A program made the position numbers and the translations under genes. A stretch of 64,000 nt of DNA from Pseudomonas sp. HOU2 (GTDB lineage: Bacteria > Pseudomonadota > Gammaproteobacteria > Pseudomonadales > Pseudomonadaceae), in NCBI RefSeq assembly GCF_040729435.1, contig NZ_CP160398.1, positions 3,782,001 to 3,846,000 of the forward strand. Reading direction: 5' to 3'. This document shows positions 20,139-31,776 of this stretch, piece after piece. The first letter of the stretch is position 1, and every line of letters starts with the position of its first letter. The notes under the pieces were generated by a model. That model saw only the letters and a program-made list of their open reading frames with translations, did not search any database and was not told the DNA's origin.

Positions 20139-23100
20139 ATGAAAGCAGGTCTGTACCAACCAGATGAATTCAAGGATAACTGCGGTTTCGGCCTGATAGC
20201 CCATATGCAGGGCGAGCCCAGTCATACCCTTTTGCAAACGGCCATCGAGGCCCTGACCTGCATGACCCACCGCGGTGGGATTAATGCCGACGGCAAGACC
20301 GGTGACGGTTGCGGTCTGCTGATTCAAAAGCCTGATGCGTTCCTGCGGGCGATGGCCCAGGAAAACTTCAGCGTCGAACTGCCCAAGCAATATGCCGTGG
20401 GCATGGTCTTCTTCAACCAGGATCCGGCCAAAGCCGCAGCCGCTCGCGAGAACATGAACCGCGAGATCCTCGCTGAAGGCCTGCAACTGATCGGCTGGCG
20501 CAAAGTGCCGATCGACACCAGCGTCCTCGGCCGTTTGGCCCTCGAGCGCCTGCCGCAAATCGAGCAGGTGTACATCGGCGGTGAAGGCCTGAGCGATCAG
20601 GACATGGCGGTCAAGCTGTTCAGCGCCCGGCGTCGTTCGTCGGTGGCCAACGCCGCCGACACCGACCACTACATCTGCAGCTTTTCGCACAAGACCATCA
20701 TCTATAAAGGCCTGATGATGCCGGCCGACCTGGCCGCGTTCTATCCGGACCTCGGTGACCAGCGCCTGCAAACCGCGATCTGCGTGTTCCACCAGCGCTT
20801 CTCCACCAACACCCTGCCGAAATGGCCGCTGGCCCAGCCATTCCGCTTCCTCGCCCACAACGGCGAGATCAACACCATCACTGGTAACCGCAACTGGGCG
20901 CAGGCCCGTCGGACCAAGTTCACCAACGATCTGATGGATCTGGAAGAGCTCGGCCCGCTGGTCAACCGTGTCGGTTCCGACTCTTCGAGCATGGACAACA
21001 TGCTCGAACTGATGGTCACCGGTGGCATCGACCTGTTCCGTGGCGTGCGGATGATCATTCCGCCGGCGTGGCAGAACGTTGAAACCATGGACCCGGATCT
21101 GCGGGCGTTCTACGAGTACAACTCGATGCACATGGAACCGTGGGACGGCCCGGCCGGCGTGGTGATGACCGATGGTCGTTACGCGGTGTGCCTGCTCGAC
21201 CGTAACGGTCTGCGCCCGGCGCGCTGGGTCACCACTACCAACGGTTTCATCACCGTTGCGTCGGAAATCGGCGTCTGGAACTACCAGCCGCAAGACGTGA
21301 TCGCCAAGGGCCGTGTCGGCCCGGGCCAGATTCTCGCCGTGGACACCGAAACCGGGCAAATCCTCGACACCGACGCGATCGACAACCGTCTGAAATCCCG
21401 TCATCCGTACAAGCAATGGCTGCGCAAGAATGCCCTGCGCATCCAGGCGACCATGGAAGACAACGACCACGGTTCGGCGTTCTACGACGTGGATCAGCTC
21501 AAGCAATACATGAAGATGTATCAGGTCACGTTCGAAGAGCGCGATCAGGTGCTGCGTCCGCTTGGTGAACAAGGCTACGAAGCCGTCGGTTCGATGGGCG
21601 ACGACACGCCGATGGCCGTGCTGTCGCAGCGTGTGCGCACGCCGTACGACTATTTCCGCCAGCAGTTCGCCCAGGTCACCAACCCGCCGATCGACCCGCT
21701 GCGTGAAGCGATCGTGATGTCGCTGGAAATCTGCCTCGGGGCCGAGCGCAACATCTTCCAGGAATCGCCGGAGCACGCCTCGCGCGTGATTCTCAGCTCG
21801 CCAGTGATTTCGCCGGCCAAGTGGCGCTCGCTGATGAACCTCGACCGCCCGGGTTTCGAGCGGCAGATCATCGACCTCAATTACGACGAAAGCGTCGGCC
21901 TCGAAGCGGCGATCCGCAACGTTGCCGATCAGGCTGAAGAAGCCGTGCGTGCCGGTCGTACCCAGATCGTCCTGAGCGACCGTCATATCGCGCCGGGCAA
22001 ACTGCCGATCCACGCTTCGCTGGCCACCGGCGCGGTGCACCATCGCCTGACCGAAAAAGGCCTGCGCTGCGACTCCAACATCCTCGTGGAAACCGCCACC
22101 GCCCGCGATCCGCACCACTTTGCGGTGCTGATCGGTTTCGGCGCCTCGGCGGTCTATCCGTTCCTGGCCTACGAAGTGCTGGGCGACCTGATCCGTACCG
22201 GTGAAGTGCTGGGCGACCTCTACGAGGTGTTCAAGAACTACCGCAAGGGCATCACCAAAGGTCTGCTGAAGATCCTGTCGAAGATGGGCATCTCGACCAT
22301 CGCCTCGTACCGTGGTGCGCAACTGTTCGAAGCCATCGGCCTGTCCGAAGAAGTGTGCGAACTGAGCTTCCGTGGCGTGCCGAGCCGCATCAAGGGTGCG
22401 CGTTTCGTCGACATCGAAGCCGAGCAGAAAGCCTTGGCCGTTGAAGCCTGGAGTCCGCGCAAGCCAATCCAGCAGGGCGGTCTGCTGAAGTTCGTCCACG
22501 GTGGCGAATACCACGCGTACAACCCGGACGTGGTCAACACCCTGCAAGCCGCCGTGCAGCAGGGCGACTATGCCAAGTTCAAGGAATACACCTCGCTGGT
22601 GGACAACCGTCCGGTGTCGATGATCCGCGACCTGTTCAAGGTCAAGACCCTCGACACGCCGCTGGACATCAGTGAAGTCGAACCGCTGGAATCGGTGCTC
22701 AAGCGCTTCGACTCCGCCGGTATCTCGCTGGGCGCCCTGTCGCCGGAAGCCCACGAAGCCCTGGCCGAAGCCATGAACCGCCTCGGTGCGCGTTCCAACT
22801 CCGGCGAAGGTGGTGAGGATCCAGCACGTTACGGCACCATCAAGAGCTCGAAAATCAAGCAGGTCGCGACCGGCCGTTTCGGTGTCACCCCGGAATACCT
22901 GGTCAACGCCGAAGTGCTGCAGATCAAGGTCGCCCAAGGCGCCAAGCCGGGCGAGGGCGGGCAACTGCCGGGCGGCAAAGTCAACGGGCTGATCGCCAAG
23001 CTGCGTTACGCAGTGCCGGGCGTGACCCTGATTTCGCCACCGCCGCACCACGACATCTATTCGATCGAAGACTTGTCGCAGTTGATCTTCGACCTCAAGC

Positions 23101-24584
23101 AGGTCAACCCGAAGGCGCTGGTCTCGGTGAAACTGGTTGCGGAAGCAGGCGTCGGCACCATCGCCGCCGGTGTGGCCAAGGCCTATGCGGACTTGATCAC
23201 CATCTCCGGTTACGATGGTGGCACCGGTGCATCGCCGCTGACCTCGATCAAATACGCGGGCGCACCGTGGGAACTCGGCCTGGCTGAAACCCACCAGACC
23301 CTGCGCGGCAACGACCTGCGCGGCAAAGTCCGGGTGCAGACCGACGGCGGCCTGAAAACCGGCCTCGACGTGATCAAGGCGGCGATCCTCGGCGCCGAAA
23401 GTTTCGGCTTCGGTACGGCACCGATGATCGCCCTGGGCTGCAAATACCTGCGCATCTGCCACCTGAACAACTGCGCCACCGGCGTTGCGACGCAGAACGA
23501 GAAGCTGCGCAAGGATCACTACATCGGCACCGTCGACATGGTGGTGAATTTCTTCACCTACGTCGCCGAAGAAACCCGTGAGTGGCTGGCCAAACTCGGC
23601 GTGCGCTCCCTCGAAGAACTGATCGGCCGCACCGATCTGCTGGAAGTCCTCGAAGGCCAGACCGCCAAGCAACACCATCTGGATCTGACCCCGCTGCTGG
23701 GCAGCGATCACATCCCGGCCGACAAACCGCAATTCTGCGGCGTTGAGCGCAACCCGCCGTTCGACCAGGGCCTGCTGGCCGAAAAAATGGTCGACATGGC
23801 GACCTCGGCGATCAACGACCTCAGCGGTGCCGAGTTCGAACTGGACATCTGCAACTGCGACCGTTCGATCGGCGCGCGGATCTCCGGCGAAATCGCACGC
23901 AAGCACGGCAATCAGGGCATGGCCAATGCGCCGATCACCTTCCGCTTCAAAGGCACGGCCGGTCAGAGCTTCGGCGTGTGGAACGCCGGCGGTCTGAACA
24001 TGTACCTGGAAGGCGACGCCAACGACTACGTCGGCAAGGGCATGACCGGCGGCAAACTGGTCATCGTGCCGCCGAAGGGCAGCGTCTATCAGACTCAAAA
24101 CAGCGCCATCATCGGCAACACCTGCCTGTACGGCGCCACCGGCGGCAAGCTGTTCGCCGCTGGCACCGCGGGCGAGCGTTTCGCTGTGCGCAACTCCGGT
24201 GCCCACACCGTTGTGGAAGGCACTGGCGATCACTGCTGCGAGTACATGACCGGTGGTTTCGTCTGCGTCCTGGGCAAGACCGGTTACAACTTCGGCTCTG
24301 GCATGACCGGCGGTTTCGCCTACGTGCTCGATCAGGACAACACCTTCGTTGACCGGGTCAACCACGAACTGGTGGAAATCCAGCGGATCAGCGGCGAGGC
24401 GATGGAAGCCTACCGCAGCCACCTGCAGAACGTGCTGAACGAGTACGTCAAGGAAACCGAAAGCGAGTGGGGTCGTGAACTCGCCGAAAACCTTGATGAC
24501 TACCTGCGTCGTTTCTGGCTGGTCAAGCCTAAGGCTGCCAACCTGAAATCGTTGCTTTCCAGCACTCGTGCCAACCCGCAGTGA
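20139..24584 (+). CDS. gltB: Glutamate synthase, large subunit
   Basis: Makes two glutamates from glutamine and 2-oxoglutarate with GltD. 1481 aa. The N-terminal class II amidotransferase domain uses Cys15 as nucleophile after removal of a 14-residue propeptide (KDN-CGFG). Then come the central domain and the FMN/synthase domain with [13 protein letters not shown]. 3Fe-4S cysteines lie in C-x5-C-x4-C ([12 protein letters not shown]), and the C-terminal GXGXG beta helix has repeats such as GATGG and GMTGG. ATG at 20139 is preferred over a GTG six bases upstream because it matches the family start and has GGTGAGA at good spacing. Confidence 0.98.
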   Translation: MKAGLYQPDEFKDNCGFGLIAHMQGEPSHTLLQTAIEALTCMTHRGGINADGKTGDGCGLLIQKPDAFLRAMAQENFSVELPKQYAVGMVFFNQDPAKAAAARENMNREILAEGLQLIGWRKVPIDTSVLGRLALERLPQIEQVYIGGEGLSDQDMAVKLFSARRRSSVANAADTDHYICSFSHKTIIYKGLMMPADLAAFYPDLGDQRLQTAICVFHQRFSTNTLPKWPLAQPFRFLAHNGEINTITGNRNWAQARRTKFTNDLMDLEELGPLVNRVGSDSSSMDNMLELMVTGGIDLFRGVRMIIPPAWQNVETMDPDLRAFYEYNSMHMEPWDGPAGVVMTDGRYAVCLLDRNGLRPARWVTTTNGFITVASEIGVWNYQPQDVIAKGRVGPGQILAVDTETGQILDTDAIDNRLKSRHPYKQWLRKNALRIQATMEDNDHGSAFYDVDQLKQYMKMYQVTFEERDQVLRPLGEQGYEAVGSMGDDTPMAVLSQRVRTPYDYFRQQFAQVTNPPIDPLREAIVMSLEICLGAERNIFQESPEHASRVILSSPVISPAKWRSLMNLDRPGFERQIIDLNYDESVGLEAAIRNVADQAEEAVRAGRTQIVLSDRHIAPGKLPIHASLATGAVHHRLTEKGLRCDSNILVETATARDPHHFAVLIGFGASAVYPFLAYEVLGDLIRTGEVLGDLYEVFKNYRKGITKGLLKILSKMGISTIASYRGAQLFEAIGLSEEVCELSFRGVPSRIKGARFVDIEAEQKALAVEAWSPRKPIQQGGLLKFVHGGEYHAYNPDVVNTLQAAVQQGDYAKFKEYTSLVDNRPVSMIRDLFKVKTLDTPLDISEVEPLESVLKRFDSAGISLGALSPEAHEALAEAMNRLGARSNSGEGGEDPARYGTIKSSKIKQVATGRFGVTPEYLVNAEVLQIKVAQGAKPGEGGQLPGGKVNGLIAKLRYAVPGVTLISPPPHHDIYSIEDLSQLIFDLKQVNPKALVSVKLVAEAGVGTIAAGVAKAYADLITISGYDGGTGASPLTSIKYAGAPWELGLAETHQTLRGNDLRGKVRVQTDGGLKTGLDVIKAAILGAESFGFGTAPMIALGCKYLRICHLNNCATGVATQNEKLRKDHYIGTVDMVVNFFTYVAEETREWLAKLGVRSLEELIGRTDLLEVLEGQTAKQHHLDLTPLLGSDHIPADKPQFCGVERNPPFDQGLLAEKMVDMATSAINDLSGAEFELDICNCDRSIGARISGEIARKHGNQGMANAPITFRFKGTAGQSFGVWNAGGLNMYLEGDANDYVGKGMTGGKLVIVPPKGSVYQTQNSAIIGNTCLYGATGGKLFAAGTAGERFAVRNSGAHTVVEGTGDHCCEYMTGGFVCVLGKTGYNFGSGMTGGFAYVLDQDNTFVDRVNHELVEIQRISGEAMEAYRSHLQNVLNEYVKETESEWGRELAENLDDYLRRFWLVKPKAANLKSLLSSTRANPQ

Positions 24585-26036
<1,452 letters not shown>

Positions 26037-26064
26037 ACCCGTCTAGCTGACTGCAATGCAATAC

Positions 26065-26153
26065 CTGTGGGAGCTGGCTTGCCAGCGATAGCATCACCTC
26101 GGTTAATCTGGCACACCGAGGTGTTCGCATCGCTGGCAAGCCAGCTCCCACAG
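26065..26153. repeat. REP doublet (REPIN), CTGTGGGAGCTGGCTTGCCAGCGAT class
   Basis: Arms CTGTGGGAGCTGGCTTGCCA and the reverse complement around a roughly 40-nt centre with its own CACCTCGG/CCGAGGTG inverted repeat. Between gltD and hemE. Same class as 35865-35959. Confidence 0.85.
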
Positions 26154-26283
26154 TGTTTAGCGGTGTTGCAAAATCAGCATTCCAACGCAATAAATTGACC
26201 CGATAGACAAAAGGCTGACCTGCATCCGTGCCTTTTGCGTCGCGCTCTGAGAAAATGCCCGCACTTTTTTTCCGGATGCCGAC

Positions 26284-27351
26284 ATGACTGCCCTGAAGAA
26301 CGACCGTTTCCTCCGCGCCCTGCTCAAGCAACCTGTAGACGTCACCCCGGTGTGGATGATGCGCCAGGCCGGCCGCTACCTGCCTGAATACCGCGCCAGC
26401 CGTGCCCAGGCCGGTGATTTCATGAGCCTGTGCATGAATCCGGAATTCGCTTGCGAAGTCACGTTGCAACCGCTCGACCGCTACCCGCAACTGGACGCGG
26501 CGATCCTGTTCTCCGACATTCTCACCATCCCCGATGCCATGGGCCAGGGCCTGTACTTCGAGACCGGTGAAGGTCCGCGCTTCAAGAAAGTCGTCAGCAC
26601 CCTGGCCGACATCGAAGCGTTGCCGATTCCTGATCCACACAAAGACCTCGGCTACGTGATGGACGCGGTCAGCACCATCCGCCGCGAGCTGAATGGCCGT
26701 GTGCCGCTGATCGGCTTCTCCGGCAGCCCGTGGACCCTCGCCACTTACATGGTTGAAGGCGGCTCGTCGAAAGACTTCCGCAAGACCAAGGCGATGCTCT
26801 ACGACAACCCGCAGGCCATGCACCTGCTGCTGGATAAACTGGCGCAGTCGGTGACCTCGTACCTCAACGGCCAGATCCAGGCCGGTGCGCAAGCGGTGCA
26901 GATCTTCGATACCTGGGGCGGCAACCTGTCGGCGGCGGCGTATCAGGAATTCTCCCTGGCGTACATGAAGAAAATCGTCAGTGGTCTGATCCGCGAGCAC
27001 GACGGGCGCAAGGTGCCGGTGATCCTCTTCACCAAGAACGGTGGCCTGTGGCTGGAAAGCATCGCCGAGGCCGGCGCCGACGCACTGGGCCTGGACTGGA
27101 CCTGCGACATCGGCAACGCCCGCGCCCGTGTCGGTGACAAGGTCGCGCTGCAAGGCAACATGGACCCGACCGTGCTCTACGCCAAACCGGAAGCGATCCG
27201 CACCGAAGTCGGGCGCATTCTGGCCAGCTACGGCAAGGGCAGCGGCCACGTGTTCAACCTCGGCCACGGCATCACCCCTGAGGTCGATCCGGAGCATGCC
27301 GGCGCGTTCCTGCGCGCGGTGCATGAGTTGTCGGCGCAGTACCACGAGTGA
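26284..27351 (+). CDS. hemE: Uroporphyrinogen decarboxylase
   Basis: Removes four acetate carboxyls from uroporphyrinogen III to make coproporphyrinogen III in haem synthesis. 355 aa, normal length. Substrate-binding motif [14 protein letters not shown] at residues 24-37, the catalytic Asp in LFSDIL, and conserved [13 protein letters not shown] and NLGHGI stretches. Stand-alone gene with its own terminator. Confidence 0.97.
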   Translation: MTALKNDRFLRALLKQPVDVTPVWMMRQAGRYLPEYRASRAQAGDFMSLCMNPEFACEVTLQPLDRYPQLDAAILFSDILTIPDAMGQGLYFETGEGPRFKKVVSTLADIEALPIPDPHKDLGYVMDAVSTIRRELNGRVPLIGFSGSPWTLATYMVEGGSSKDFRKTKAMLYDNPQAMHLLLDKLAQSVTSYLNGQIQAGAQAVQIFDTWGGNLSAAAYQEFSLAYMKKIVSGLIREHDGRKVPVILFTKNGGLWLESIAEAGADALGLDWTCDIGNARARVGDKVALQGNMDPTVLYAKPEAIRTEVGRILASYGKGSGHVFNLGHGITPEVDPEHAGAFLRAVHELSAQYHE

Positions 27352-27365
27352 TCGACGCGCAATAG

Positions 27366-27394
27366 AAAACGCCCGGCCAATGCCGGGCGTTTTT
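27366..27394 (+). terminator. Rho-independent terminator of hemE
   Basis: AAAACGCCCGGC, CAAT loop, GCCGGGCGTTTTT, 14 nt after the hemE stop. Confidence 0.92.
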
Positions 27395-27427
27395 GTTTCC
27401 ACAATTCAACGTCGGACGCGGATCAAT

Positions 27428-27519
27428 TGTAGGAGTGAGCCTGCTCGCGATAGCGGTAAGTCAGTCGCCCGATGTGTTGGCTGACACACCGCTATCGCGA
27501 GCAGGCTCACTCCTACAGG
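27428..27519. repeat. REP doublet (REPIN), TGTAGGAGTGAGCCTGCTCGCGAT class
   Basis: Inverted arms of about 30 nt including AGCGG/CCGCT inner pairing; lies between hemE and the convergent MFS gene, ending 8 nt before the MFS stop codon, so it may also end that transcript. Confidence 0.85.
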
Positions 27520-27527
27520 GTTTTGTA

Positions 27528-28802
27528 TCAGGCTTTGACACCCTGCAACGGCGGCAACTTCGCCAGTTTCAACGCCACCAGCAGCGCCACCAGCAACAGC
27601 GCACCAATGAACAACCCAATCCCGTTCCAGCCGCCCATATGCCAGAACACCCCGCCTGCCGTGCCGGCAATACTCGACCCGGCGTAATAGCTGAACAGGT
27701 ACAACGACGACGCCTGGCCCTTGGCCTTCAGCGCCCGCCGGCCGATCCAGCTGCTCGCCACCGAGTGCGCGCCGAAGAAGCCGAAGGTGAAGATCAGCAT
27801 GCCGACGATCACCAGCAACAGCGGCGTAAACATGGTGAGCGCAAGGCCGGCGAACATCAGCGCGATGGTTGCCCACAGCACTTTGCGCCGCCCCAGTTTG
27901 TCCGCCAGCGAACCGATCTTCGCCGAGCTGTAGATGCCCGACAGGTACACCACCGATAGCAAACCGACGAACACCTGATCGAGGTTGTACGGCGCGGCGA
28001 GCAGACGATAGCCGATGTAGTTGAACAGGGTGACGAAGGCGCCCATCAGCACGAACGCTTCAAGAAACAGCAGCGGCAGGCCGGCGTCGCGAAAGTGCAT
28101 GGTGAAGCCATCAAGCAGGCTGCGTGGGTGCAGCGAGCGTGAGCGGAAGTTGCGCGATTCGGGAAGGATCTTCCAGAACACCGTCGCTGCGACCAGCGCC
28201 AGACCGCCAATCACCAGCATCGCCGTGTGCCAGCTGACAAAATCGATCAACACCCCGGTGATCAACCGCCCGCTCATCCCGCCAATCGCGTTGCCGCCGA
28301 TGTACAGGCCCATCGCCAGACCGATGTGCTGTGGATGGATTTCCTCGCTCAGATACGTCATCGCCACCGCCGCCAGACCACTCAACGACAGCCCGATCAG
28401 CGCACGCATGATCAGCACACCGTGCCAGCTCGGCATCATCGAACTGGCGATGGTGCACAGCGCGGCAGCGAACAGCGCGGCGACCATCACCGGTTTGCGC
28501 CCGACGCGGTCGGAGATCGGTCCGGTGATCAGCAGACCGAAGGCCAGCATGCCGGTCGCCACCGACAGAATCAGGCTGCTCTGCGCGGCGTTGATCGAAT
28601 ACTCGTGAGACAGCAGCGGCATCATCGGCTGCACGCAATACAGCAAAGCGAAGGTCGCGAAGCCACCGCTGAACAGCGCGAGCACCGTGCGCATGAACAT
28701 CGGCGTGCCTTTTTCGATGTAGATCTCATGCAGCTCGGCGATGACATCGTCCGTCGCGGCAGGCGGAACTTCATGGGCAAGAGGGGCGGCGGCGGTTTTC
28801 AC
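27528..28802 (-). CDS. MFS transporter (drug/metabolite efflux type)
   Basis: 424-aa, 12-helix major facilitator. The MFS signature loop after helix 2 reads GPISDRVGRKPVM, and a related loop in the second half reads GSLADKLGRRKVL. The N-terminal 45 residues are a soluble tail. I use the GTG at 28800-28802 with a GAGG block 8 nt upstream; the frame stays open to 28847 without a ribosome site. It is divergent from a LysR gene with a 118-nt shared promoter region, suggesting LysR control. It resembles the YnfM/YgaY-like exporters often paired with LysR regulators; substrate unknown. Confidence 0.85.
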   Translation of the reverse strand: MKTAAAPLAHEVPPAATDDVIAELHEIYIEKGTPMFMRTVLALFSGGFATFALLYCVQPMMPLLSHEYSINAAQSSLILSVATGMLAFGLLITGPISDRVGRKPVMVAALFAAALCTIASSMMPSWHGVLIMRALIGLSLSGLAAVAMTYLSEEIHPQHIGLAMGLYIGGNAIGGMSGRLITGVLIDFVSWHTAMLVIGGLALVAATVFWKILPESRNFRSRSLHPRSLLDGFTMHFRDAGLPLLFLEAFVLMGAFVTLFNYIGYRLLAAPYNLDQVFVGLLSVVYLSGIYSSAKIGSLADKLGRRKVLWATIALMFAGLALTMFTPLLLVIVGMLIFTFGFFGAHSVASSWIGRRALKAKGQASSLYLFSYYAGSSIAGTAGGVFWHMGGWNGIGLFIGALLLVALLVALKLAKLPPLQGVKA

Positions 28803-28920
28803 ATCAGACCTCGGAGGGCACGGCCAGGCAGGCAATGAAAAAATCATATAGCTGGCTAATGTTTCTATCCAATATATTGTTCGACCTGTTTGATAGCTTT
28901 AACGACCTAATGGGGTTTCC

Positions 28921-29817
28921 ATGGAATTGCGTCATCTGCGCTACTTCATCGCCGTCGCCGAAGAACTGCATTTCGGCCGCGCCGCACAGGTGCTGGGGAT
29001 CTCTCAGCCACCGCTGAGTCAGCAGATTCAGGCGTTGGAGCAAGAGGTCGGCGCGCGGTTGTTCGAGCGCACCAATCGTCGGGTCGAACTGAGTGAGGCC
29101 GGCCGATTGTTTCTGCAGGAGGCGCGGCTGGTGCTGGCGCAGGTCGACAAAGCCGCGGATGTCGCCCGGCGTGCGCAACTCGGCGAATTGGGTGAATTGA
29201 AGATAGGCTTCACCTCATCGGCGCCGTTCAACTCGACCATTCCCCAGGCGATTTTTGCTTTTCGTCAGCGTTTCCCGGCAGTCCACCTGAACCTGCGGGA
29301 GATGAGCAGCACCATGGTCGCGGACGCGCTGGTGGATGAGTCGATCGAAGTCGGCATCATGCGCCCGCTGGGCCTGCCGGATTCGCTGAGTGTGGTGGAG
29401 CTGATGCGTGAGCCGCTGGTGGCGGTGCTCGGCTCCAAACATCCGTTGGCGCAGGGCAGCGAGGAAGGCTTGTTCCTCTCGGCGCTGGCGCTGGAGCCGT
29501 TCGTGTTCTTTCCACGCAGCTATGGCAGCGGTTTGTATGCGCAACTGCTCAGTCTGGCCCGCGATGCCGGATTCAGTCCGCACTTCGCCCAGGAGGCGGG
29601 GGAGGCGATGACCATCATCGGACTGGTCGCAGCGGGGCTGGGAGTTTCGGTGTTGCCGGCGTCGTATCAGCGGATGCGTATTGATGGTGTGGTCTATCGA
29701 CCACTGCTCGATCCGGAGGCGGTGTCGGCGGTGTGGCTGGTGCAGCGCAAGGATCAGAAATCGCCGATGGCCAAGGCGTTTGTCGAACTGCTGACACGCA
29801 AGGTTGAGTCCGCTTAA
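28921..29817 (+). CDS. LysR-family transcriptional regulator
   Basis: 298 aa. N-terminal winged helix-turn-helix at 1-60 (MELRHLRYFIAVAEELHFGRAA...PPLSQQIQALE), linker helix, then a periplasmic-binding-protein-like effector domain from about 90. The N-terminus and effector region resemble the BenM/CatM-type group of aromatic-responsive regulators, but the effector cannot be named. Probably controls the divergent MFS gene. The stop codon overlaps the edge of the stem-loop at 29816-29889. Confidence 0.88.
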   Translation: MELRHLRYFIAVAEELHFGRAAQVLGISQPPLSQQIQALEQEVGARLFERTNRRVELSEAGRLFLQEARLVLAQVDKAADVARRAQLGELGELKIGFTSSAPFNSTIPQAIFAFRQRFPAVHLNLREMSSTMVADALVDESIEVGIMRPLGLPDSLSVVELMREPLVAVLGSKHPLAQGSEEGLFLSALALEPFVFFPRSYGSGLYAQLLSLARDAGFSPHFAQEAGEAMTIIGLVAAGLGVSVLPASYQRMRIDGVVYRPLLDPEAVSAVWLVQRKDQKSPMAKAFVELLTRKVESA

Positions 29818-29889
29818 AAGATCGCAGTCTGCGGCAGCTCCTACAGGTAAGCATTCCAATGTAGGAGCTGCCGCAGGCTGCGATCTTTT
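29816..29889. repeat. Long inverted repeat (REP-like) acting as a bidirectional terminator
   Basis: Two 30-nt arms, AAAAGATCGCAG-T-CTGCGG... and ...CCGCAG-G-CTGCGATCTTTT, pair with a single mismatch around a 14-nt loop. A4 and T4 ends give T-runs on both strands. It separates the convergent lysR gene and the small exported protein, ending 11 nt before the latter's stop codon. The arm sequence is a repetitive motif common in fluorescent pseudomonads. Confidence 0.8.
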
Positions 29890-29899
29890 GATCTTGCCG

Positions 29900-30337
29900 T
29901 CAGGGCAACCGCACCAGATCCCCCTTCAACGCCACCCGCGTCACAAACACCCCGGCCCGGCACTCGTAGGTATTCAAATCCTTGCGCACATGCTGGTCGT
30001 AATAACTGACGATATTGACCACCGCATTCGCCCCGACCCGCTTGGCGTCGGCCTGCAACTTGATCAGGTTCGACTGCAGCACCCATTCGCAGGAGTCGTG
30101 ATCGCTCTTGTTGAAGCCGTTGGTCTTCAGATCACTGACCACATCCCGACGCAACAACTGCTGCGTGCCCTGCGGCCCGTTGCCGATCAGATAGAACTTC
30201 ACACTGCCATCCAGCCGCCCGGCGCGAATCGCGTCCGAGAGCACCGTCTCGAACGGCATGTACATCAGGTTGGTGGCGTGGCTGGCGCCGGGCAATAGCC
30301 CGAGGAGCGTGGCGGCGATCAGGGCTTTCACTTGCAT
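29900..30337 (-). CDS. Small exported protein, paralogue of the lipoprotein ending the APE operon
   Basis: 145 aa with a Sec signal peptide (MQVKALIAATLLGLLPGASHA). I chose the second ATG (30335-30337), six bases from AAGGAG; the upstream ATG overlaps that site. The mature part, DGSVKFYLIGNG through KSDHDSCEWVLQ to GANAVVNIVSYYDQ and YECRAGVFVTRVALKGDL, aligns along its length with the C-terminal half of the protein at 30948-31751. Two conserved cysteines (in DSCEW and YECRAG) could form a disulfide. The GANAVVNI motif is reminiscent of small periplasmic YbjQ/RcsF-like folds, but function is unknown. Confidence 0.75.
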   Translation of the reverse strand: MQVKALIAATLLGLLPGASHATNLMYMPFETVLSDAIRAGRLDGSVKFYLIGNGPQGTQQLLRRDVVSDLKTNGFNKSDHDSCEWVLQSNLIKLQADAKRVGANAVVNIVSYYDQHVRKDLNTYECRAGVFVTRVALKGDLVRLP

Positions 30338-30634
30338 GGTCATCTCCTTGACGGTGAAAGAGAACCGCGAGTGCAGGGCTGATAGGCTCGCCGTTCAAGC
30401 AGGCGCGGTGCGACGGCCTGTCAGGACGAGTGTAGAGCTGAAATGAGCAGGGCGCCGAATAGTGCCCTTATGGCGAGAAAATTTATCCTCGCGTTATCGC
30501 GGATTTTAAGGTGATTGCGATCTGGACTACACAAGGTCAGTGCATTCCCTACAAAAACATCAGAAGTGATGTGCCTTGTGTGAATAACCTAAGGACGCTA
30601 ATTTTCATAACGCCAGAAATCATCAAGAAAAAAC

Positions 30635-30838
30635 ATGATCGAAAAATTCACGAACTGGGACTCTATCGATTATTTGAAAAATGAAGAGGACTTGGTGAGC
30701 TATCTTGAGGTTTGCTTGGATGAAGCCGGGGGAGATCTTCGGTTCATCGCCAAAGTGCAAGAGACGATTGCCCGTGCCCGCCTCAAGATGTTGGGCGATG
30801 CCCAAAAATGTTCCCCCAAGGGGCTTGTGAGACTCTGA
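30635..30838 (+). CDS. Truncated antitoxin-like protein (HI1420-type N-terminal half)
   Basis: 67 aa. EKFTNWDSIDYLKNEEDLVSYLEVCLDEAGGD...FIAKVQETIARAR looks like the start of the addiction-module antidote family (TIGR02684-like), which normally continues into a helix-turn-helix of about 40 residues. Here the sequence diverges after ARAR and ends 17 residues later, without the DNA-binding part, and no cognate RelE-type toxin is readable on either side. The surrounding 30440-30690 is visibly AT-richer than its neighbours. The ribosome site is weak. Most likely a decayed remnant of a mobile toxin-antitoxin pair; it might still be expressed. Confidence 0.45.
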   Translation: MIEKFTNWDSIDYLKNEEDLVSYLEVCLDEAGGDLRFIAKVQETIARARLKMLGDAQKCSPKGLVRL

Positions 30839-30906
30839 GGATCCTGGGCAACCAGCCATCACAGAGCCAGACAGGTGAACGGCGATGACAAGCCAACCTG
30901 TTTGTG

Positions 30907-30930
30907 AAAGGGCGCCGTAAGGCGTCCTTT
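30907..30930. terminator. Bidirectional terminator-like hairpin
   Basis: AAAGGGCGCC, GTAA loop, GGCGTCCTTT (10-bp stem with one G-T pair). It lies 18 nt past the stop of the last APE-operon gene on the minus strand and downstream of the truncated antitoxin ORF on the plus strand. Confidence 0.65.
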
Positions 30931-30947
30931 GTCGTTTCTACAGTCAA

Positions 30948-31751
30948 TCAATCAACGTGTGCCAAATCCCCACGCAACGCCACGCTCGACACTACGAGGC
31001 CCGCACGGCACTGGAATTTCTCGGTGTCTTTGTACAGGTCGCGCTGGTCGACGCTGGCGATGTTGATCACGGCGTTGGCGTCGGCTTTTTTCGCGGCGTT
31101 CTGCAGGGTCGCGAGGGCCGATTGCAGGGCCCAGAAGCAGGCGTCGGTGTCGGATTTGTTCGAGCCGTTGGTTTTGCGGCTGCTGCTCACGGTGTCGAGT
31201 TTGCGCACCTGTTTTGGCAGGGCTTCGCCGGCCAGGTAGAACTTCACGCTGCCGTCCAGCAGGCCGGCGTCGGTGGCGCGTTTGACGCCCTCGCGAAAGC
31301 TCAGGTAGGTCGGCTCGTCGGCGCCTTGCTTGACGATGCCCAGGTCGTTGACGAATTCGATGTCCGGGTTGATCGACAGCTCCTTGAGTACGTTATCGCG
31401 CAGGCGGTTGACCCAGCGGTTGTAGTTGCCGTGGATCTTGCCGTCCTTGGCGTCGAGGCCGTAGCTGCTGCGGTAGTCGATTTCGAACGAGGTCGGGCTG
31501 AACGGGATGTCGACTTCGGCGTGGTGACGGCCGCGCACGGTAATCGCTGCCTTGATCATGCCCGGACGCACCGACTGCACCACCCACTGGCGATCATTGA
31601 GCGCGGTGACGATGGCGCGGCTCATCTGTTGCTGGGTGAAGCCGAGGTTGGGCGAGAACTCTTCCTTGGCGTTGTAAACCGGTTTGCTGGTGCAACCGCC
31701 GAGCACAAAGGCCAGGGCCAGCAGGGCGGCGATGCGGTGAAACTGAGTCAT
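30948..31751 (-). CDS. Lipoprotein of unknown function, last gene of the APE operon
   Basis: 267 aa with a lipoprotein signal ending LGGC (Cys20). The N-terminal half has an LGFTQQQMSRAIVTALNDRQWVVQ region followed by a compact beta-rich segment (ITVRGRHHAEVDIPF). The C-terminal half (from DGSVKFYLAGEA) is a paralogue of the small exported protein at 29900-30337. The start at ATG 31751 has GGAG 8 nt upstream; a GTG nine bases earlier is possible. It begins 25 nt after the last ketosynthase gene, so it should be co-transcribed with the pigment genes. Function unknown; an envelope role linked to pigment placement is a guess. Confidence 0.75.
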   Translation of the reverse strand: MTQFHRIAALLALAFVLGGCTSKPVYNAKEEFSPNLGFTQQQMSRAIVTALNDRQWVVQSVRPGMIKAAITVRGRHHAEVDIPFSPTSFEIDYRSSYGLDAKDGKIHGNYNRWVNRLRDNVLKELSINPDIEFVNDLGIVKQGADEPTYLSFREGVKRATDAGLLDGSVKFYLAGEALPKQVRKLDTVSSSRKTNGSNKSDTDACFWALQSALATLQNAAKKADANAVINIASVDQRDLYKDTEKFQCRAGLVVSSVALRGDLAHVD

Positions 31752-31776
31752 TCCCTTCACTCCAAACGTATTGCGG

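Noticed and set aside
19995..24422. A minus-strand open frame of 1475 codons opposite gltB
   Set aside because: Same effect of GC-biased codon use; gltB on the plus strand has all catalytic motifs and a proper start.
27428..27519. Possible CRISPR or insertion sequence from repeated palindromic blocks
   Set aside because: Each is a single inverted pair of REP units without spacers, transposase or target duplications; the REP explanation fits all copies.
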